DNA of 64,000 nt from Persicaria tinctoria. Taxonomy: Eukaryota > Streptophyta > Magnoliopsida > Caryophyllales > Polygonaceae. The notes under the pieces were generated by a model, which was given only the letters and a program-made list of their open reading frames with translations, made no database searches and was not told where the DNA came from. The stretch covers positions 27,866,467 through 27,930,466 of the forward strand of contig JBANSL010000004.1 of NCBI GenBank assembly GCA_037127255.1, given 5' to 3'. Positions 1 to 11,398 of the stretch are shown here, piece by piece. The position numbers were made by a program, and so were the translations under genes. Positions within the stretch are counted from its first letter, which is position 1. Each line of letters begins with the position of its first letter.

Positions 1-75
1 TCGGGGTTGGGGTCGTCCAGACCCTTAATTCCATCTATGCCGAAGGTCTTCATGACCCTCTCTTCACCTGGAAAG
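1..75 (-). CDS. Possible partial exon running off the left edge
   Basis: On the minus strand a good 3' splice site (TGCAG) precedes a stretch with one open frame, which reads FPGEERVMKTFGIDGIKG and then a short acidic run to the window edge. The other two frames contain stops. I do not recognise the protein. It may be an internal exon of a host gene or of a transposon lying mostly outside the window. The base composition is higher in GC than the A/T-rich sequence to its right, which fits coding sequence. Confidence 0.3.
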
Positions 76-1109
76 CTGCATTGTCTATTTAAACACTTTT
101 GATTGTCAATGAATAATAGGTTAAATTTAATTGAGGAGTACGTACGTAGTTATCTAAGTGTTCTTCGATTCCAACTCAAAAACTCTAGCTCTTAATCTCA
201 TACAACCCCCACACACACAAAAACCTATACACAAACTCTTCACATCTGTTTGTTTAAACCATGTTCCGGGTCGGAACCCATCATATTTCACCAGAAATAC
301 TGAGTTTCGGGCTAGAACCTTGTCGTTCCAGATCGGAATCCTTGTGTTCCAGATCAGAAACTTCGCTTCTGTCGAGTTGATGCATTTGCTTCCACCATCC
401 AAACTTAATTTAGGTTGACTTGAAGGAGAGCTCTTCAACGCATTTGATTCCACCAGTCGGCGAGTAGCCACCTAGCCTCATGAAATGGTGTATACTCACA
501 TCAATACATGGACGTACATGTAGCTGTTTAATAGCACACATTTAGGTAGGAATAAAAGGTTGTGTTTAATTAGTTTGGTTTGATGTATATATTGCATAAT
601 TTAGTGCACATTTTGAATTTATACTTATTCTGTTGGTGGAGTCGGAATCTAAAAGTTTTTATCGATTATTTCAACTAGAGTTGATATTGAGATTATTCTA
701 TTGCTAAGGTTTTGTAGATTTCTTGTAGTAGAGAATTAATTGTGGGTTAAATACTGACTCGTAGCTTGATGTTGTCTGAAAAGGTAAATATAAAGATGTA
801 GCTTGGTGTTGCATTCATTCTGGCTAATCCTTAATCTCAATGCTATTATTAGTTTAGATTTTGACCATCTTAGGATTGCCTAATTAGTGAGGGTGGCTAG
901 AACTTGAAAGACTAGTAATTACACAAGATTACCACATAAAAAATAATAGGAAGAAAAGAGAACTTGAAGAATAATTGATGATCAACTTGATGACCAAACT
1001 AAAATGGATGTTTGTAGATGGAACTAATTCTCTGAATTTTTATCTCAACTAACTATTGTATATTTTAGTTTGTTTTTCTAATCTCATCACCCAAACACAT
1101 CAATATCTA
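76..1109. other. No gene recognised
   Basis: This A/T-rich stretch contains only short overlapping open frames (for example 158-418 plus and 154-471 minus). They read through the same DNA on both strands and show no domain or signal, so I do not call them genes. No repeat or transposon end was recognised. Confidence 0.5.
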
Positions 1110-2007
1110 TCTAATATAATACTAAAACATATGTGAAAGATACATGTGGCAGCCTCACCTTAAACCAAGGCTTACATGGCCGTTTTTCATTAAGTGTGGC
1201 ACCACCTATATTAGTAACAGAATTTAATCAATTATTAATTAAAATAAATTTAATGATAATTTAACAAATTTACTAGAATATTAATTTCTCCCAAATTTTT
1301 TTTACCCCTTTGAATTAAAGATATTTAATTTTTTTAATTAAATTAACCAATTAATTACTTTCTATTGTAAATTTTATTTATTTTTTCTCATTTATTTTGT
1401 GTTAAAACTTAATATCTTTGTTATTTAGAAGATCATTGCTCAAGTTGAATTGGAGGAAGCCTGACATGTTCGAGACGAATGCACGCTTCGAAAACAAAGT
1501 GCTCAAGAAACGAGGATGCAACATTGTATATTGTCAACTTTAATTTAGCCGGTGTGACAAAGTTGTATATAAATCCGATTTTTTTCCGACACTAATGCAT
1601 ATCAAAGAAGGTAATGCGTGCCTTATTTTACTTATTTGTTGTATCTATTATTACTTAATATACTATCTTAATATGAACTCTATTTATTTTACATGTTTCT
1701 TAAACCCGACAATACCTCCACAACCAAAACGACGCTATGAATTCTCCAACATTGTGGATTAATGAAGTTATCGTGATCTATATAGCACACTTTTAATTAT
1801 TAATCGAAGATGTGAATCGAGTGAGCAAGACCAGTTTAGTATATTTATCATTTTGATGTTTGGATTTAATATTATTTTTCTACATCGTTTTCATATTATC
1901 ATAATATTATTATTATATATATAATGTAGATAAATTATGATAATATCTTTTAGAACAACATAATATATTTTACAAATCCCATGCGTCACGCACGGGTATT
2001 GTGCTAG
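1110..2007 (+). mobile_element. Small non-autonomous Helitron
   Basis: The 5' end reads TCTAATATAATACTAAAAC, which recurs at 11399. The 3' end has the Helitron signature: an imperfect hairpin at 1978-1996 (CCCATGCGT paired with ACGCACGGG, 8 of 9 pairs) followed after about 7 bases by CTAG at 2004-2007, then T. No protein is encoded in the 898 bp. Rolling-circle elements of this size depend on helicases supplied elsewhere. Confidence 0.75.
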
Positions 2008-2009
2008 TT

Positions 2010-2923
2010 ATTATAATACTAAAGGAGAAGTCGCCTAAGCCATGTGGCGGTTTTTCCTTTAATGTAGGATTTTTTTTAGTTATGTAATAATTAATTACGT
2101 TATTTTGTATAATCGGATTTTCTTTTAATTCCTTATAATACGAATCGGTTGAGATATTCTCGATAATGTAGGATTTTTTATTTACGTAACAATTAATTAA
2201 GTTATTTTGTGTAATCGGATTTTCTTTTAATTCCTTATAGCACAAGTCGGTTGAGATATTCTCGATAATGTAGGATTTTTTAGTTATGTAATAATAAATT
2301 AAGTTATTTTGTGTAATCAGATTTTCTTTTAATTCCTTATAATACGAATCGATTAAGATATTCTCGATATTATGGCAATTGCTTAGTTTAGATATCAATA
2401 GTATAATATTAAAGGAGAAGTTTCTTAAGCCATGTGACGACTTCTCCTTTCAAGTCGCTTTTTTTTTGTTTATTTAGGATTTGTTAATTACTTTAATTCA
2501 TTAGGATTTGTTTGTTATGATTTTTATTTTTTTTATATAGGATTTGTTAATTAGATATATTGATTTGTTAATTAGTAATTAGTAGTTAATATTAATCATA
2601 AAATTAATTCCCTATGATTTGTTTGTTAGGATTTTTTATATATGATTTTTTAATTAGATATATTGATTTGTTAATTAGTAATTAGTTATTAATTGATAAG
2701 AACTAAACTCAAATCCACAAATACATGCCATATCTGTTAGGATTTGTTTAGATTTGCTAAATATCTACCGTATATATCTTCTCTATATATTGAGTTAGTG
2801 ATCCGATGTCATATGAAAAGTTTTTTTTTCAACGGAGCTAGATTATATTTTTTATACATTTTTTAATACTAAATGTGTTATCTTAAAAAAATACACCGCA
2901 CAAAAGTACGGGTACTGAACTAG
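2010..2923 (+). mobile_element. Second Helitron or nested Helitron pair
   Basis: Two 5'-end-like sequences (about 2013 and 2401) share TATAATAYTAAAGGAGAAG and then a CCATGTGRCG block, related to the Helitron at 1110. A 3' end is visible at 2896-2923: hairpin CCGCAC/GTACGG with one mismatch, then CTAG at 2920-2923. Either one Helitron contains an internal duplication of its 5' end, or a complete short one (about 2400-2923) lies beside a 5' remnant. No coding sequence is supported. Confidence 0.6.
2061..2368. repeat. Three tandem copies of a 102-104 bp unit
   Basis: Units start at 2061, 2165 and 2267. Each opens with AATGTAGGATTTTTT and closes with a GAGATATTCTCGAT-type end. The array gives an accidental repetitive open frame on the minus strand, which I do not treat as a gene. 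It lies inside the Helitron cluster. Confidence 0.8.
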
Positions 2924-3192
2924 TTTTCTTTAATTGATAAATAAGCTTTACATTGGATTCTCTATGGGATCGACCTTGACCTACTTGCTATACTAGTCAG
3001 TAGTTATGAATTTATTTTTGATAGGAACAACGACAATTTTCTCCGACCAAAGAAATTTATATTAAATTTCCTAAAACACACAAATATAAGTATAGGGAAA
3101 GGATGGAACACAAGAACTCGGCCGGAATAGTTATCTTTAACGAAAACAAATAACTAGGCCAATGGAAGCAATATAATAATATGAATTCTAAC

Positions 3193-3613
3193 AAGACCCG
3201 TTCATATTGGTTACGACATGATAGGTCACCATACCCCCTTAAAAGCAGAAGCTATTGCTTTAAGACAAGGCATTACCCATGCTTTGCGGCTGGGTATAGA
3301 CAAATTACAGATTGAAGGAGATTCTCAGATAATAATAAATTACCTAAAATCACAAACCAAATGCCCTTGGGAAATCGAAATGACTATGTCAGACATTAAA
3401 ACCCTCTTGTTGAGTGTGAGAGATGTCTCTTTCTCTCACATACCCCGTGATGGCAACAGAGTGGCTGATAAGGTTGCACACCTTTGCCGCTCTGCCTGGG
3501 GTCTCGACATCGATAACGACATTGGTCTCCAAGACCTCATCCGTAAGGATGCTATCGGGTAGGTCCTCCACCCGAACTATTACCTAATCAAAAAAAAAAA
3601 AAAAAAAAAAAAA
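3193..3613 (+). mobile_element. 5'-truncated L1-type LINE with TSD
   Basis: The insertion ends in a pure A tract of about 25 bases and is flanked by an 18-bp direct repeat, AATAATATGAATTCTAAC, at 3175-3192 and 3614-3631. The right copy may borrow its first A's from the tail. Only the 3' end of the LINE is present, coding for the RNase H-like domain and a short 3' UTR. The 3' UTR ending (ATTACCTAATC before the A tract) matches the other LINE tail at about 56730, which indicates the same family. Confidence 0.88.
3218..3562 (+). pseudogene. LINE RNase H-like domain fragment (RVT_3)
   Basis: This 114-residue open frame matches the C-terminal RNase H-like domain of plant L1 polyproteins. It has a KAEAIALRQGI segment (catalytic Glu region), LQIEGDSQIIINYL (the Asp-bearing strand) and HIPRDGNRVADKVAHL (the last Asp helix). 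The reverse transcriptase and endonuclease are absent because the copy is 5' truncated, so it is a fragment and probably not expressed. The stop at 3560-3562 is the natural end of the polyprotein. Confidence 0.85.
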
Positions 3614-3631
3614 AATAATATGAATTCTAAC

Positions 3632-5299
3632 TAATAACTAATGCAAATAACAATATGAGAACAAACAATATGCAAACATAGATTATAGAGATCGGATTCC
3701 CACAACGTCATCATCACAAGATTTCAATGGACTAATCACCTAAGTAGCCACTAATTCATAGGCAAACATCATGACCATGCTCAACTACGTACAACACAAA
3801 CATGTCAGATAACCTATGAATAATTGTAGCAGAACCTATTGCACACAGATATCGAATAGCATTCAAACAAAGCTAAGAGATGCAATTCACAACTCAGTGA
3901 ATCAATTCTCACACAACATTCAATCACAAGCTTTTCATTTAGGGTTAAATACTCATGTTCAAGACATATATATGTGAAATCAGAAGATTGAATAAGCACA
4001 AAACCAACCCATGAATATCATGTGCCGACATCGGTCAAACCCCAAACTATTCAAACATAATTAAAACGGAGGAGAAAAAAAAATCAATCAATGTATAAGA
4101 AATATAGAACAAAGCAAAGAAATAGAAAAAGAAATAAACAATCTCGCAATGCAATGCCGCAAAATAATGAAGAAAATTGAAAACCTAAACCTAAACGTTT
4201 CCCGCCTCCTAAGGACGAGAACTGAGGTATATATGACAAAATCCCCAAAAAACTGATAAGCTGAAATCCACCGGAAAGGGATCAAAGAATTCTCAAAATA
4301 AAAGTTATGAATAATTTATAATAATGTCTCAGGCGTTATTAAATACAGTAGATGGAAACTAATTAACTAAAACCCTAATTGCTAATTAATAAACGATATC
4401 AGCTTGAAAGTTTTGGCGAGTCGTGAACCTTTTTGTATTGAAGAGGCAATTGGCATGGGTGATTTGGCGGCTCGTGAAACTTTTGGTACGAATTCACAGT
4501 CGATGATAGCTTTGTTTATTGAACCCAGAAATATATAAAGGAGTCCGTTGCTTTGTATTATATATGTTCATGTGCTAATTAACCTTTTGTTGTTGAAGAT
4601 GCTTTCCTTTCCGTACCAATTATTTGTTTACTCGTCTCTCTTTTCCACTTCCTAAGTAATGTGTCCTCCCCATTTTTAATTCCCTCTCTGTGGTATATAT
4701 ATATATATATAAGAACTTGCATTGGTAGGGAGGAAGTGCTGGATTAGCTGTCCTTTGTTGAGATTTTCGTCCTTTGTCTAGATTTCATAAATTAATTCTT
4801 CTCTTTAAAGCTCATGATCGATTATATAGCTAGTGGTTGTGGTGCTTAATTACTGCTACCTAGCTGCTTACTAGCTAAGGAAAGGGATTACAGGGAGTAC
4901 GTGTTTTCATCCTGGCATCACTTGTTTTCAATATTATGCTCAAATATATATATATATTATCTATCTATATATAGTTAGCGTGTGAATTGATACATATATC
5001 TGAGATTTTCGAATAATACTGTACTACATACATGGTAAAATTAATTCATTGCAGAATGTCGTCAAACACTTGATTTATATTTATATATATATAGTACATT
5101 AAACTAAATAATAATAATAATAATAATAACATAATGAGCAAACACAAGAAAATAAATCATTGCAAATAATTAATGTTCGAACCCTTACATTAAACTAAAT
5201 AATAAGAGATAGATGAGGAGTGAGCGACTGCCAGTCAAACCCACTCTTGTAGGATATCACATGGATAGATGAGAATTTATACTTTACACAAGTTTATAA
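3632..5299. other. A/T-rich intergenic stretch, no gene recognised
   Basis: I see no supported coding region here. There are short TA runs (4699-4712, 4948-4955) and a short AAT microsatellite at about 5108-5128. The part next to 5300 is the 3' flank of the CEP gene. Confidence 0.5.
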
Positions 5300-5770
5300 T
5301 CAGAAGTGAGTTTGTTCAGTGGTTTTGGCAACCATATTCCCATTTGGAAAATGATGACCAACTCCTGGACTACGACCTGGATTTGTATCATTGGGATGGA
5401 CGTCATCCGGACTTTCACTGACTTGGTTTGGTGCAGTAGTTGACTGGAAGCCATTAATCCACAATGTACCATCACCTTTGCTATGTTTGTTAGTCTCAGC
5501 TTTTCCCTCCTCCTCTAGATCTAGTGCATGATCAAGATCAAGACTAGGGCCTTTCTTGTATGTTGTTGCTAATTTTTTTGAGCCATCAATTTGTTCCATA
5601 TTTGACAAACTGTTTTTGTGTATCATAAATTTAACAACATGATTACCTGCTTTGTGCTGCACAGTACTACTGATATGCCTTCCTTCTGTCAACATGATTA
5701 GGCTGCAGGTGGTAACAACAACTAGTATAACTATTTTAAAGGTGGAAGGAATGGGTTGTGTTTTCACCAT
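5300..5770 (-). CDS. CEP-type secreted peptide hormone precursor
   Basis: This intronless gene encodes 156 residues. An N-terminal hydrophobic segment (about residues 12-28, FKIVILVVVTTCSLIML) followed by a small polar turn looks like a secretory signal peptide. The variable middle is rich in Lys, Asp and Glu. Near the C-terminus HPNDTNPGRSPGVGH matches the 15-residue CEP peptide core (x-x-x-P-T-N-P-G-x-S-P-G-V-G-H), followed by a short tail. In the known family such peptides are cut out, proline-hydroxylated and perceived by CEPR receptor kinases, acting in root growth and nitrogen-demand signalling. The odd point is that Pro at core position 4 is Asp here, with a Pro at position 2. I chose the ATG at 5770; an in-frame TTG lies 6 bases upstream. 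There is one CEP domain, although many relatives carry several. Confidence 0.8.
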   Translation of the reverse strand: MVKTQPIPSTFKIVILVVVTTCSLIMLTEGRHISSTVQHKAGNHVVKFMIHKNSLSNMEQIDGSKKLATTYKKGPSLDLDHALDLEEEGKAETNKHSKGDGTLWINGFQSTTAPNQVSESPDDVHPNDTNPGRSPGVGHHFPNGNMVAKTTEQTHF

Positions 5771-6308
5771 TGCCAAGTCTGGACTTGGAAAAATTGGTGT
5801 ACCTGGTGTTTCTTAGTTCACTAAAATGAGATAATTAGACGGCCGGGTAGATTAAGGAAAGGGGAGGGAGAGGCGATTCAGGAACGTTACGTACTGGAAC
5901 AACTTATAGAAGATGAGTGTTGATGGTTGCTGATACCAAGCTTGCAATGATGGTCATATATATATCACCAGAAGTTGAAAACCATATAACATCTCGACCA
6001 CTAATTGCAACCATAATTAAAGAAAAGTATAAACCAATATGGAAGGTCAGTGTTCAAGAATGAGGAAGACCCACCTTTCACCAAGGAATTAGGAATTGTA
6101 TATATGCTCCAGTACGTACGTACGTTCCTTATTGAGTTATTATTGTATCTATTTTGTTTTTGTAATTTCTCTTCTTCTTTTTTTCTACCCTTGCTTAATG
6201 CATCATGATGTATTATTGGTCAACATTAATTGAGTTGACTACACTAGCTATAGGTTTTACAAACAGGTATGTTTATGGTCACTCAAATAACTTTAAAATG
6301 CATGCTTT
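5771..6308. promoter_or_regulatory. Upstream region of the CEP gene
   Basis: This A/T-rich sequence lies upstream of the minus-strand CEP gene. TATA-like tracts occur at about 5957-5965. I could not fix a transcription start, and no other gene is seen before the CACTA end at 6309. Confidence 0.3.
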
Positions 6309-7124
6309 CACTACGCGACATTTACGTTCGGGAGACGAACATATTCCGTCGCCCCAAACGAATTCTGGTCCCCTGCACATTCGGGCGACGATTTGTTCGT
6401 CGCTTGAGAGTCGTCGCTTCGACGTCGTCCAGCCAATACTGAAGCAATGAAATGCATAATCTCGTCGCGCCAAACCTCTTCAGGCGACGGATTTTGGTCT
6501 TGGTCGCTAGATGATATTGTTAGAAGCAATAGGGCATATGTATTAGGGCGACGACAATGCTCGTCGCTTGAGATCTGACACGATGGTACAATTTACTTAT
6601 TTTCGTCACCTGAAGGTATTTGTATTTGTGTGATCGAAGCTCAAGCGACAGTATCTAGTGATGTTAGTCGGCCCGCATATTTTTTTCCATTTTTTTTTAC
6701 TTGTAGGGACTAGGTTTTTTATTTTGTTCGTCTCCTGAATTGGTTTTTATTTAAAAATATTATTTATTTAAAAATATTATATATGCAATTGTCAGCTCCC
6801 TGCTTTTGCCACTTTTAAAAAACAATTCCCTAATCAAAGCATTCAGAACCTATTTCATTTCACACATTTCAATTCAGAACCTGTTTCATTTTACACATTT
6901 CAATTCAGAACCGGTTTCATTTCACACAACAGCCAATTCATTCATCACACACATAAACCAATTCATTAAAAATACATGTTTTGATCATTACATAACCAAC
7001 TATAGTAGTTCGTAATGGTTGCCAACTTCACGCAGTTGACAAGCAACCCAAAAAACAACATGCATGTAACCTATTTAGTCTCAAAAACAACCTGCAAATC
7101 AGTTTAGATATACATACCATTTCG

Positions 7125-7325
7125 CAATCTAACTTGCGAGAAACCTACACAAACTTTACCAAAAACCTGCACAATCCATACCAATTCACAAGCAATCTAA
7201 CTTGCGAGAAACCTACACAAACTTTACCAAAAACCTGCACAATCCATACCAATTCACAAGCAATCTAACTTGCGAGAAACCTACATGAACTTGACAAAAA
7301 ACCTGCACAATTTAGAATGTTCTAG
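7125..7325. repeat. Three tandem copies of a 68-bp unit
   Basis: Units start at 7125, 7193 and 7261, each beginning CAATCTAACTTGCGAGAAAC. They lie just beyond the 3' end of the TNPA-like gene inside the CACTA element. Confidence 0.85.
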
Positions 7326-7334
7326 GGATGAGAT

Positions 7335-8634
7335 TTAAGCATCTTCTACATGAGACAAAGGCTGCGAAACAGACTTGGAGGCCATAAAAAATGCCATAGC
7401 CTTCTCGAACTTGTCAATGGCTTCCTGAGATTTTTGGGTTGCTACTTGTGCATCTTGTTTGGCCTGTTGCGCCTCCTGTTTGGCTTGTTGCGCCTCCTCT
7501 TTGGCCCGTTGTGCCTCCTCTTTGGCCTGTTCAGCCTCCTCCAAGTCCTGCATAGAAAGCAAAGTATAAACCATTTAAATGAAATTTGTGGTGAACCATA
7601 TCAAAATATAACAAAAAAAAACAGAAAGATTAAAATTATTGATAAAGCAACTAAAATAGAAAGAAGAAAGAAGAAAAAAACAGAAAAAAGAAATAAAGTA
7701 TGAATTCTAAACATAAAAAACCAGGTGAACTTACTTGAACAGTATGAATTTATAAACAAAAAAAACAGAAAGAAAGAAAGTATGAATTCTAGTGATAAAG
7801 CAGAAAGAAAAAAGAAAGTATGAATTCTAAAGAAAGAAAGTATGAATTCTAAAGATACAAACAGAACGTAAGAATTTATATAACATAAAAAAAAACAAAA
7901 AGAACAAAAATTAATGATAAAGCAACTGAAATAGAAAAAAGAAAGAAGAAGAAAACAGAAAAAATAAAAAAAGTATGAATTCTAAACATACAAACCAGGT
8001 GAACTTATTTGAATATATTTATAACTTCAAGATATAAAATATCATTGTAAATCATCTAAATTGATTTCATTACACTAACTTAATCATATCGCTCAACTAA
8101 CTCTACATGCCCATGAGTTGACTAGTGACCACAATATTATGAGTTGGGTTTTAATGTGTTACCTCTCACTTCGGTTCCCCGGCGTTCTCCAAAGCTGTTG
8201 ATAATGAGTTGGGTTTGTTGCTCAATGGTTAGTGGAGCTACTTTGCCGGTCTCCGGGTCTAAGACTTCCTGACTTTGGATAGCTTCATCACGGGATCTCT
8301 TCAAGCTCGCCTATGAAGGTAAAGACAACAAATGGAAAATAAGTCATAAGCAAGGTTAATAAAAACGGTTAAGAATGGGAATGAAGGAAGGTTAAGATCT
8401 CACCACTTTGTCCTTCGCATTCAAACATGGATCATACAGATAAATTGTTGCTTCGACAAAGGGCGCTGATTTACCATCTATCGCATATTCCTCTGCCCTA
8501 TGACTCATGGGTTTGGACCCTGAATGGTCCTTTATCGGGTTGGGATTCTTGGTCCTATTCTGTTGGTTTCGAGCGCTCAGCAATACACCCCTTTGGGAAG
8601 CGTGGGTTACGCACATGGCCTTTATAAGAGCCAA
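7335..8634 (-). pseudogene. TNPA-like plant transposase (Ptta/En/Spm family) remnant
   Basis: Three coding blocks are visible on the minus strand. 8634-8392 reads QNRTKNPNPIKDHSGSKPMS-like sequence, typical of the start of the plant transposase Ptta/En/Spm domain. About 8330-8150 reads SRDEAIQSQEVLDPETGK, with ERRGTEVRG further on, matching later parts of that domain. 7574-7335 is a C-terminal coiled coil with repeats of AKEEAQ/AKQEAQ. In CACTA elements such proteins bind subterminal repeats and help TNP2. Introns probably separate the blocks. I could not confirm an intact reading frame and treat it as degraded. Confidence 0.65.
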
Positions 8635-8689
8635 GTTGCCTAGGAAAAGAATGTAAGTGCATGAAAACTAGTAAAGAGAATAGATGTCT

Positions 8690-10720
8690 ACACTAGTTTT
8701 TATTCTTTTTCCTATGCGCTCCAAATGTATATGAAAGTATAGTACTATATATGAAAGTATGAACATACCTTTCTATTGGATATATCCACGTGTAATGCAC
8801 AGGCCCGGTTTCCAGCAGTTGTTGTGGCAGATGAACTATAAGGTGCACCATAATTATGTAGAAATGTGGAGGATATACCATCTCTAAATTGCATAGAATC
8901 TGAACTATCTCATCCTCCATTGCCCGAACATCCTCCTTCCTTAAGTCTTTAGCGCATGAGAAGACGTTGAAACATAACATGACAATCATGAGTCTTCAAT
9001 CCCCGAAACTTCTTCTCACGAACATTGACTTTATTCTGCAGTGACCCAGCGTAACGGTGAGGGTACTTCACCTCACTGAACCACTCGAATACCTCTAGTA
9101 GATCCTCACGCTTCACTAAAAAAGGTACATCAGGAATTCGTCCATTGCTTCTCTGTGCCTGATTTTTCCGCACCCCTCTTTTCTGTAGAGCGGCTCGAGC
9201 TTTGGGGCCATCTTTGGACTTCCCGTCAATAATGAGAGTGGTTCCAATGATGTTATCAAATACGTTTTTCTCAATGTGCATAACATCAAAGGTATATCTA
9301 ACTTTAGTATATGGCCAATATGGCAATCTCCAGAACTGACACTTGTTGGTCCAACACACTATTTGTCGAATTATAAGGGATCTTGAACTTCTCATGCAAG
9401 CTAAGGACAGGGAAATTGATCATGTCGATTGAGTGCGAAGATAATTTAGTCAAATTATAAATGTACAAAAAGGAAAAGTTTGTGTATAAAGTTCATACCT
9501 GTTGATTTGTTCAAGCATATCCTCCCCGGACAAACGACGAGGTCTCTGTTTGTATTCACACATTCCATTGAATGCCTGACTAGCGAACCGCTAAGGGTGG
9601 TCTTCTGCAAGCCATTTACGATGCCCTTCGTATACCATTCTTCCCTGTTCATGCGTTGCAGAAATGTCATCCAAACAAACAGGACATGCTTTATACCCCT
9701 TCGTGGCTGCACCTGCCAACATCCCCAATCCAGGGAAGTCATTAATGGTCCACATTACGGCAGCCTTCATCATGAATGTGGATATTGAATGGCGATCGAA
9801 AGTACAAACTCCTGTCTCCCATAACTCTATGAGCTTATCTATCAACGGCTCCATGAACACACTAAGACATTTCCCAGGAGACTTAGGACCAGGGATCAAC
9901 AAGGCCAACATGTTGAATTATTTCCTCATGCGAAAATGTTATGTCAAACTCTTTCCATGCTTGACCATCTGCAGGGTGCTTCATCCACTCATCATCTATC
10001 ACCCTCTCGCCATGCCAACGCATCTGCTTCGCAATGTGTGGCTCCATGTACAATCGCTTCAGTTTAGGTGTCAAGGGGAAGTATCGAAGGACCTTTCTCG
10101 GAACCTTGCCAGTTTCACGAGCTTCCCATCTCGAAGTGTTGCATATGGGACACACTTCATAATTTTTGTACTGTTTATAAAAAAGCACACAGTGATATTC
10201 ACAAGCATGAATGTTCTCATAACCCAAGCCAAGGTCCCTAATAAGTTTTTTCATCTTCAGTACATCGACTGGGTATTTATGTCCAGGTGGAAGTATTTCC
10301 CCAATATAGCGACACATGTCATTCATGCTTTTATCTGACCACTTGTTGTCTGACTGAATCTGCATTGCCTTTATAGAAGCACCTAAAACAGTTTCTCCAC
10401 TACCAGGAAACAACGGAGTTTGAGCTTCCGATAAAAGCCTTTCATATTTCTGGTAATCATCATCAACGACATCACTGAATGTAGGCTCGTCGCCAACATT
10501 ATTGTCTTCATCATTGCACACCTCATACACAGCATGATAAGGGAAAGTATCATGTAGGATTTCCATAACGGGACCAAAACTAGAAGAAGATACCCCTTCA
10601 TCCACGAAATGTTGTCTTCATTGGGAGATTCTCAAATCAGGTGGTGCTTTGTCATGTTTATCCCAAACTGTGTAACTAGGCCACACTCCCCTATTGGACA
10701 AATGTCCATACATCTCAGCA
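8690..10720 (-). pseudogene. TNP2 transposase of the CACTA element, broken
   Basis: The minus strand encodes successive parts of a TNP2 (Transposase_21 plus DUF4218) protein. They are VWDKHDKAPPD (about 10670), the CPICNTSRWE zinc-binding and PLTPKLKRLYMEPHIA block (10605-9883), LIPGPKSPGK through TINDFPGLGMLAG and ACPVCLDD (9911-9591), YWPYTKVRYTFDVMHIEKNV (about 9300) and MVHLIVHLPQQLLETGPVHY (about 8840). Damage is clear. There is an in-frame TGA at about 10620. About 50 residues normally found between the KEFD and LIPGPK motifs are missing, together with a frame change near 9905. Further frame changes occur around 9600, though some gaps may be introns. It encoded the catalytic transposase but is unlikely to work now. 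Confidence 0.85.
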
Positions 10721-10794
10721 ATGTTTACCAAATCCTTGTTTCAACATGTTTACCAAATCCCTGTTTCAACATGTTTACCAAATCCCTGTACTCA
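10721..10794. repeat. Three tandem copies of a 25-bp unit
   Basis: ATGTTTACCAAATCCYTGTT starts at 10721, 10746 and 10771. The array sits just upstream of the TNP2 remnant, at the last recognisable part of the CACTA element. Confidence 0.85.
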
Positions 10795-10904
10795 GTAATT
10801 TTTTCCAATTTGTACGGCACTTCTTTCCCTGTTTTCTTTTCTTATTTTTTTTTATATTTGTTTTCCTAAATTTTTTATATTAAATTTAATTGAATAATTG
10901 TCCC

Positions 10905-11395
10905 CTTAAATATGGATAATATCTTTTTATATTATCCGTATGTAAGATGACGATTGTAATAGTAATATTATTCGGTTAAAATTATATTATTCGGTTAGAT
11001 TAAAAAGATTATCCAGTTAAATGTGAAAAATTATTCGGTTAAATTTTAGAGATTATTCAGTTAAATTATAAATATTATTTGTATATAAGATGATGATTGT
11101 ACTAGTAATATTATTCGGTTAAATATGATATATTATTCGGTTAAATTTGAGAGATTACTCGGTTAAATTTTAAATATTATTCTTATGCAATATCATGATT
11201 GGTTACACATTTTTAGTTTTGGGGAGGTTAAGAGATTATTTGGTTAAATTATATAGATTATTCGTGTATAACAGGACGATTGTTTAAATGCTTAGATTAT
11301 TCGGTTATCAAGATAATTTAGTTAAAATTAAATTATTCGGTTAAATTAGAAAGATTATTCGAATTTAAAGGGTTATTATTTGATTAAATTTTATA
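10905..11395. repeat. Degenerate TTATTCGGTTAAATT array, left half
   Basis: The motif TTATTCGGTTAAATT and close variants recur every 20-60 bases, interspersed with ATATAAGATGATGATTG-like blocks. The same motif resumes at about 13305, so the array has been split by the intervening 1.9 kb. Confidence 0.7.
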
Positions 11396-11398
11396 TAT

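Larger units (their letters stand above)
6309..10790 (-). mobile_element. Decayed CACTA (En/Spm) transposon
   Basis: The left end starts CACTACGCGACATTTACG at 6309, fitting a CACTA terminal repeat. The next 350 bp are packed with GCGACGA / TCGTCGC motifs in both orientations, like the subterminal repeats that TNPA-type proteins bind. Inside, on the minus strand, lie TNP2 (8690-10720) and a TNPA-like gene (7335-8634), in the usual CACTA order. I found no matching CACTA end beyond 10800, so the 5' terminus appears lost and the right boundary given is only where recognisable sequence stops. Confidence 0.78.

Noticed and set aside
154..471. Overlapping 105- and 86-residue open frames on both strands
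   Set aside because: No domain, signal or splice evidence; they occupy the same DNA on opposite strands.
1970..2398. 142-residue repetitive minus-strand open frame
   Set aside because: It is generated by three tandem approximately 103-bp copies inside a Helitron.
9664..10338. 224-residue plus-strand open frame
   Set aside because: It is the antisense shadow of the TNP2 gene, which shows clear family motifs on the minus strand.
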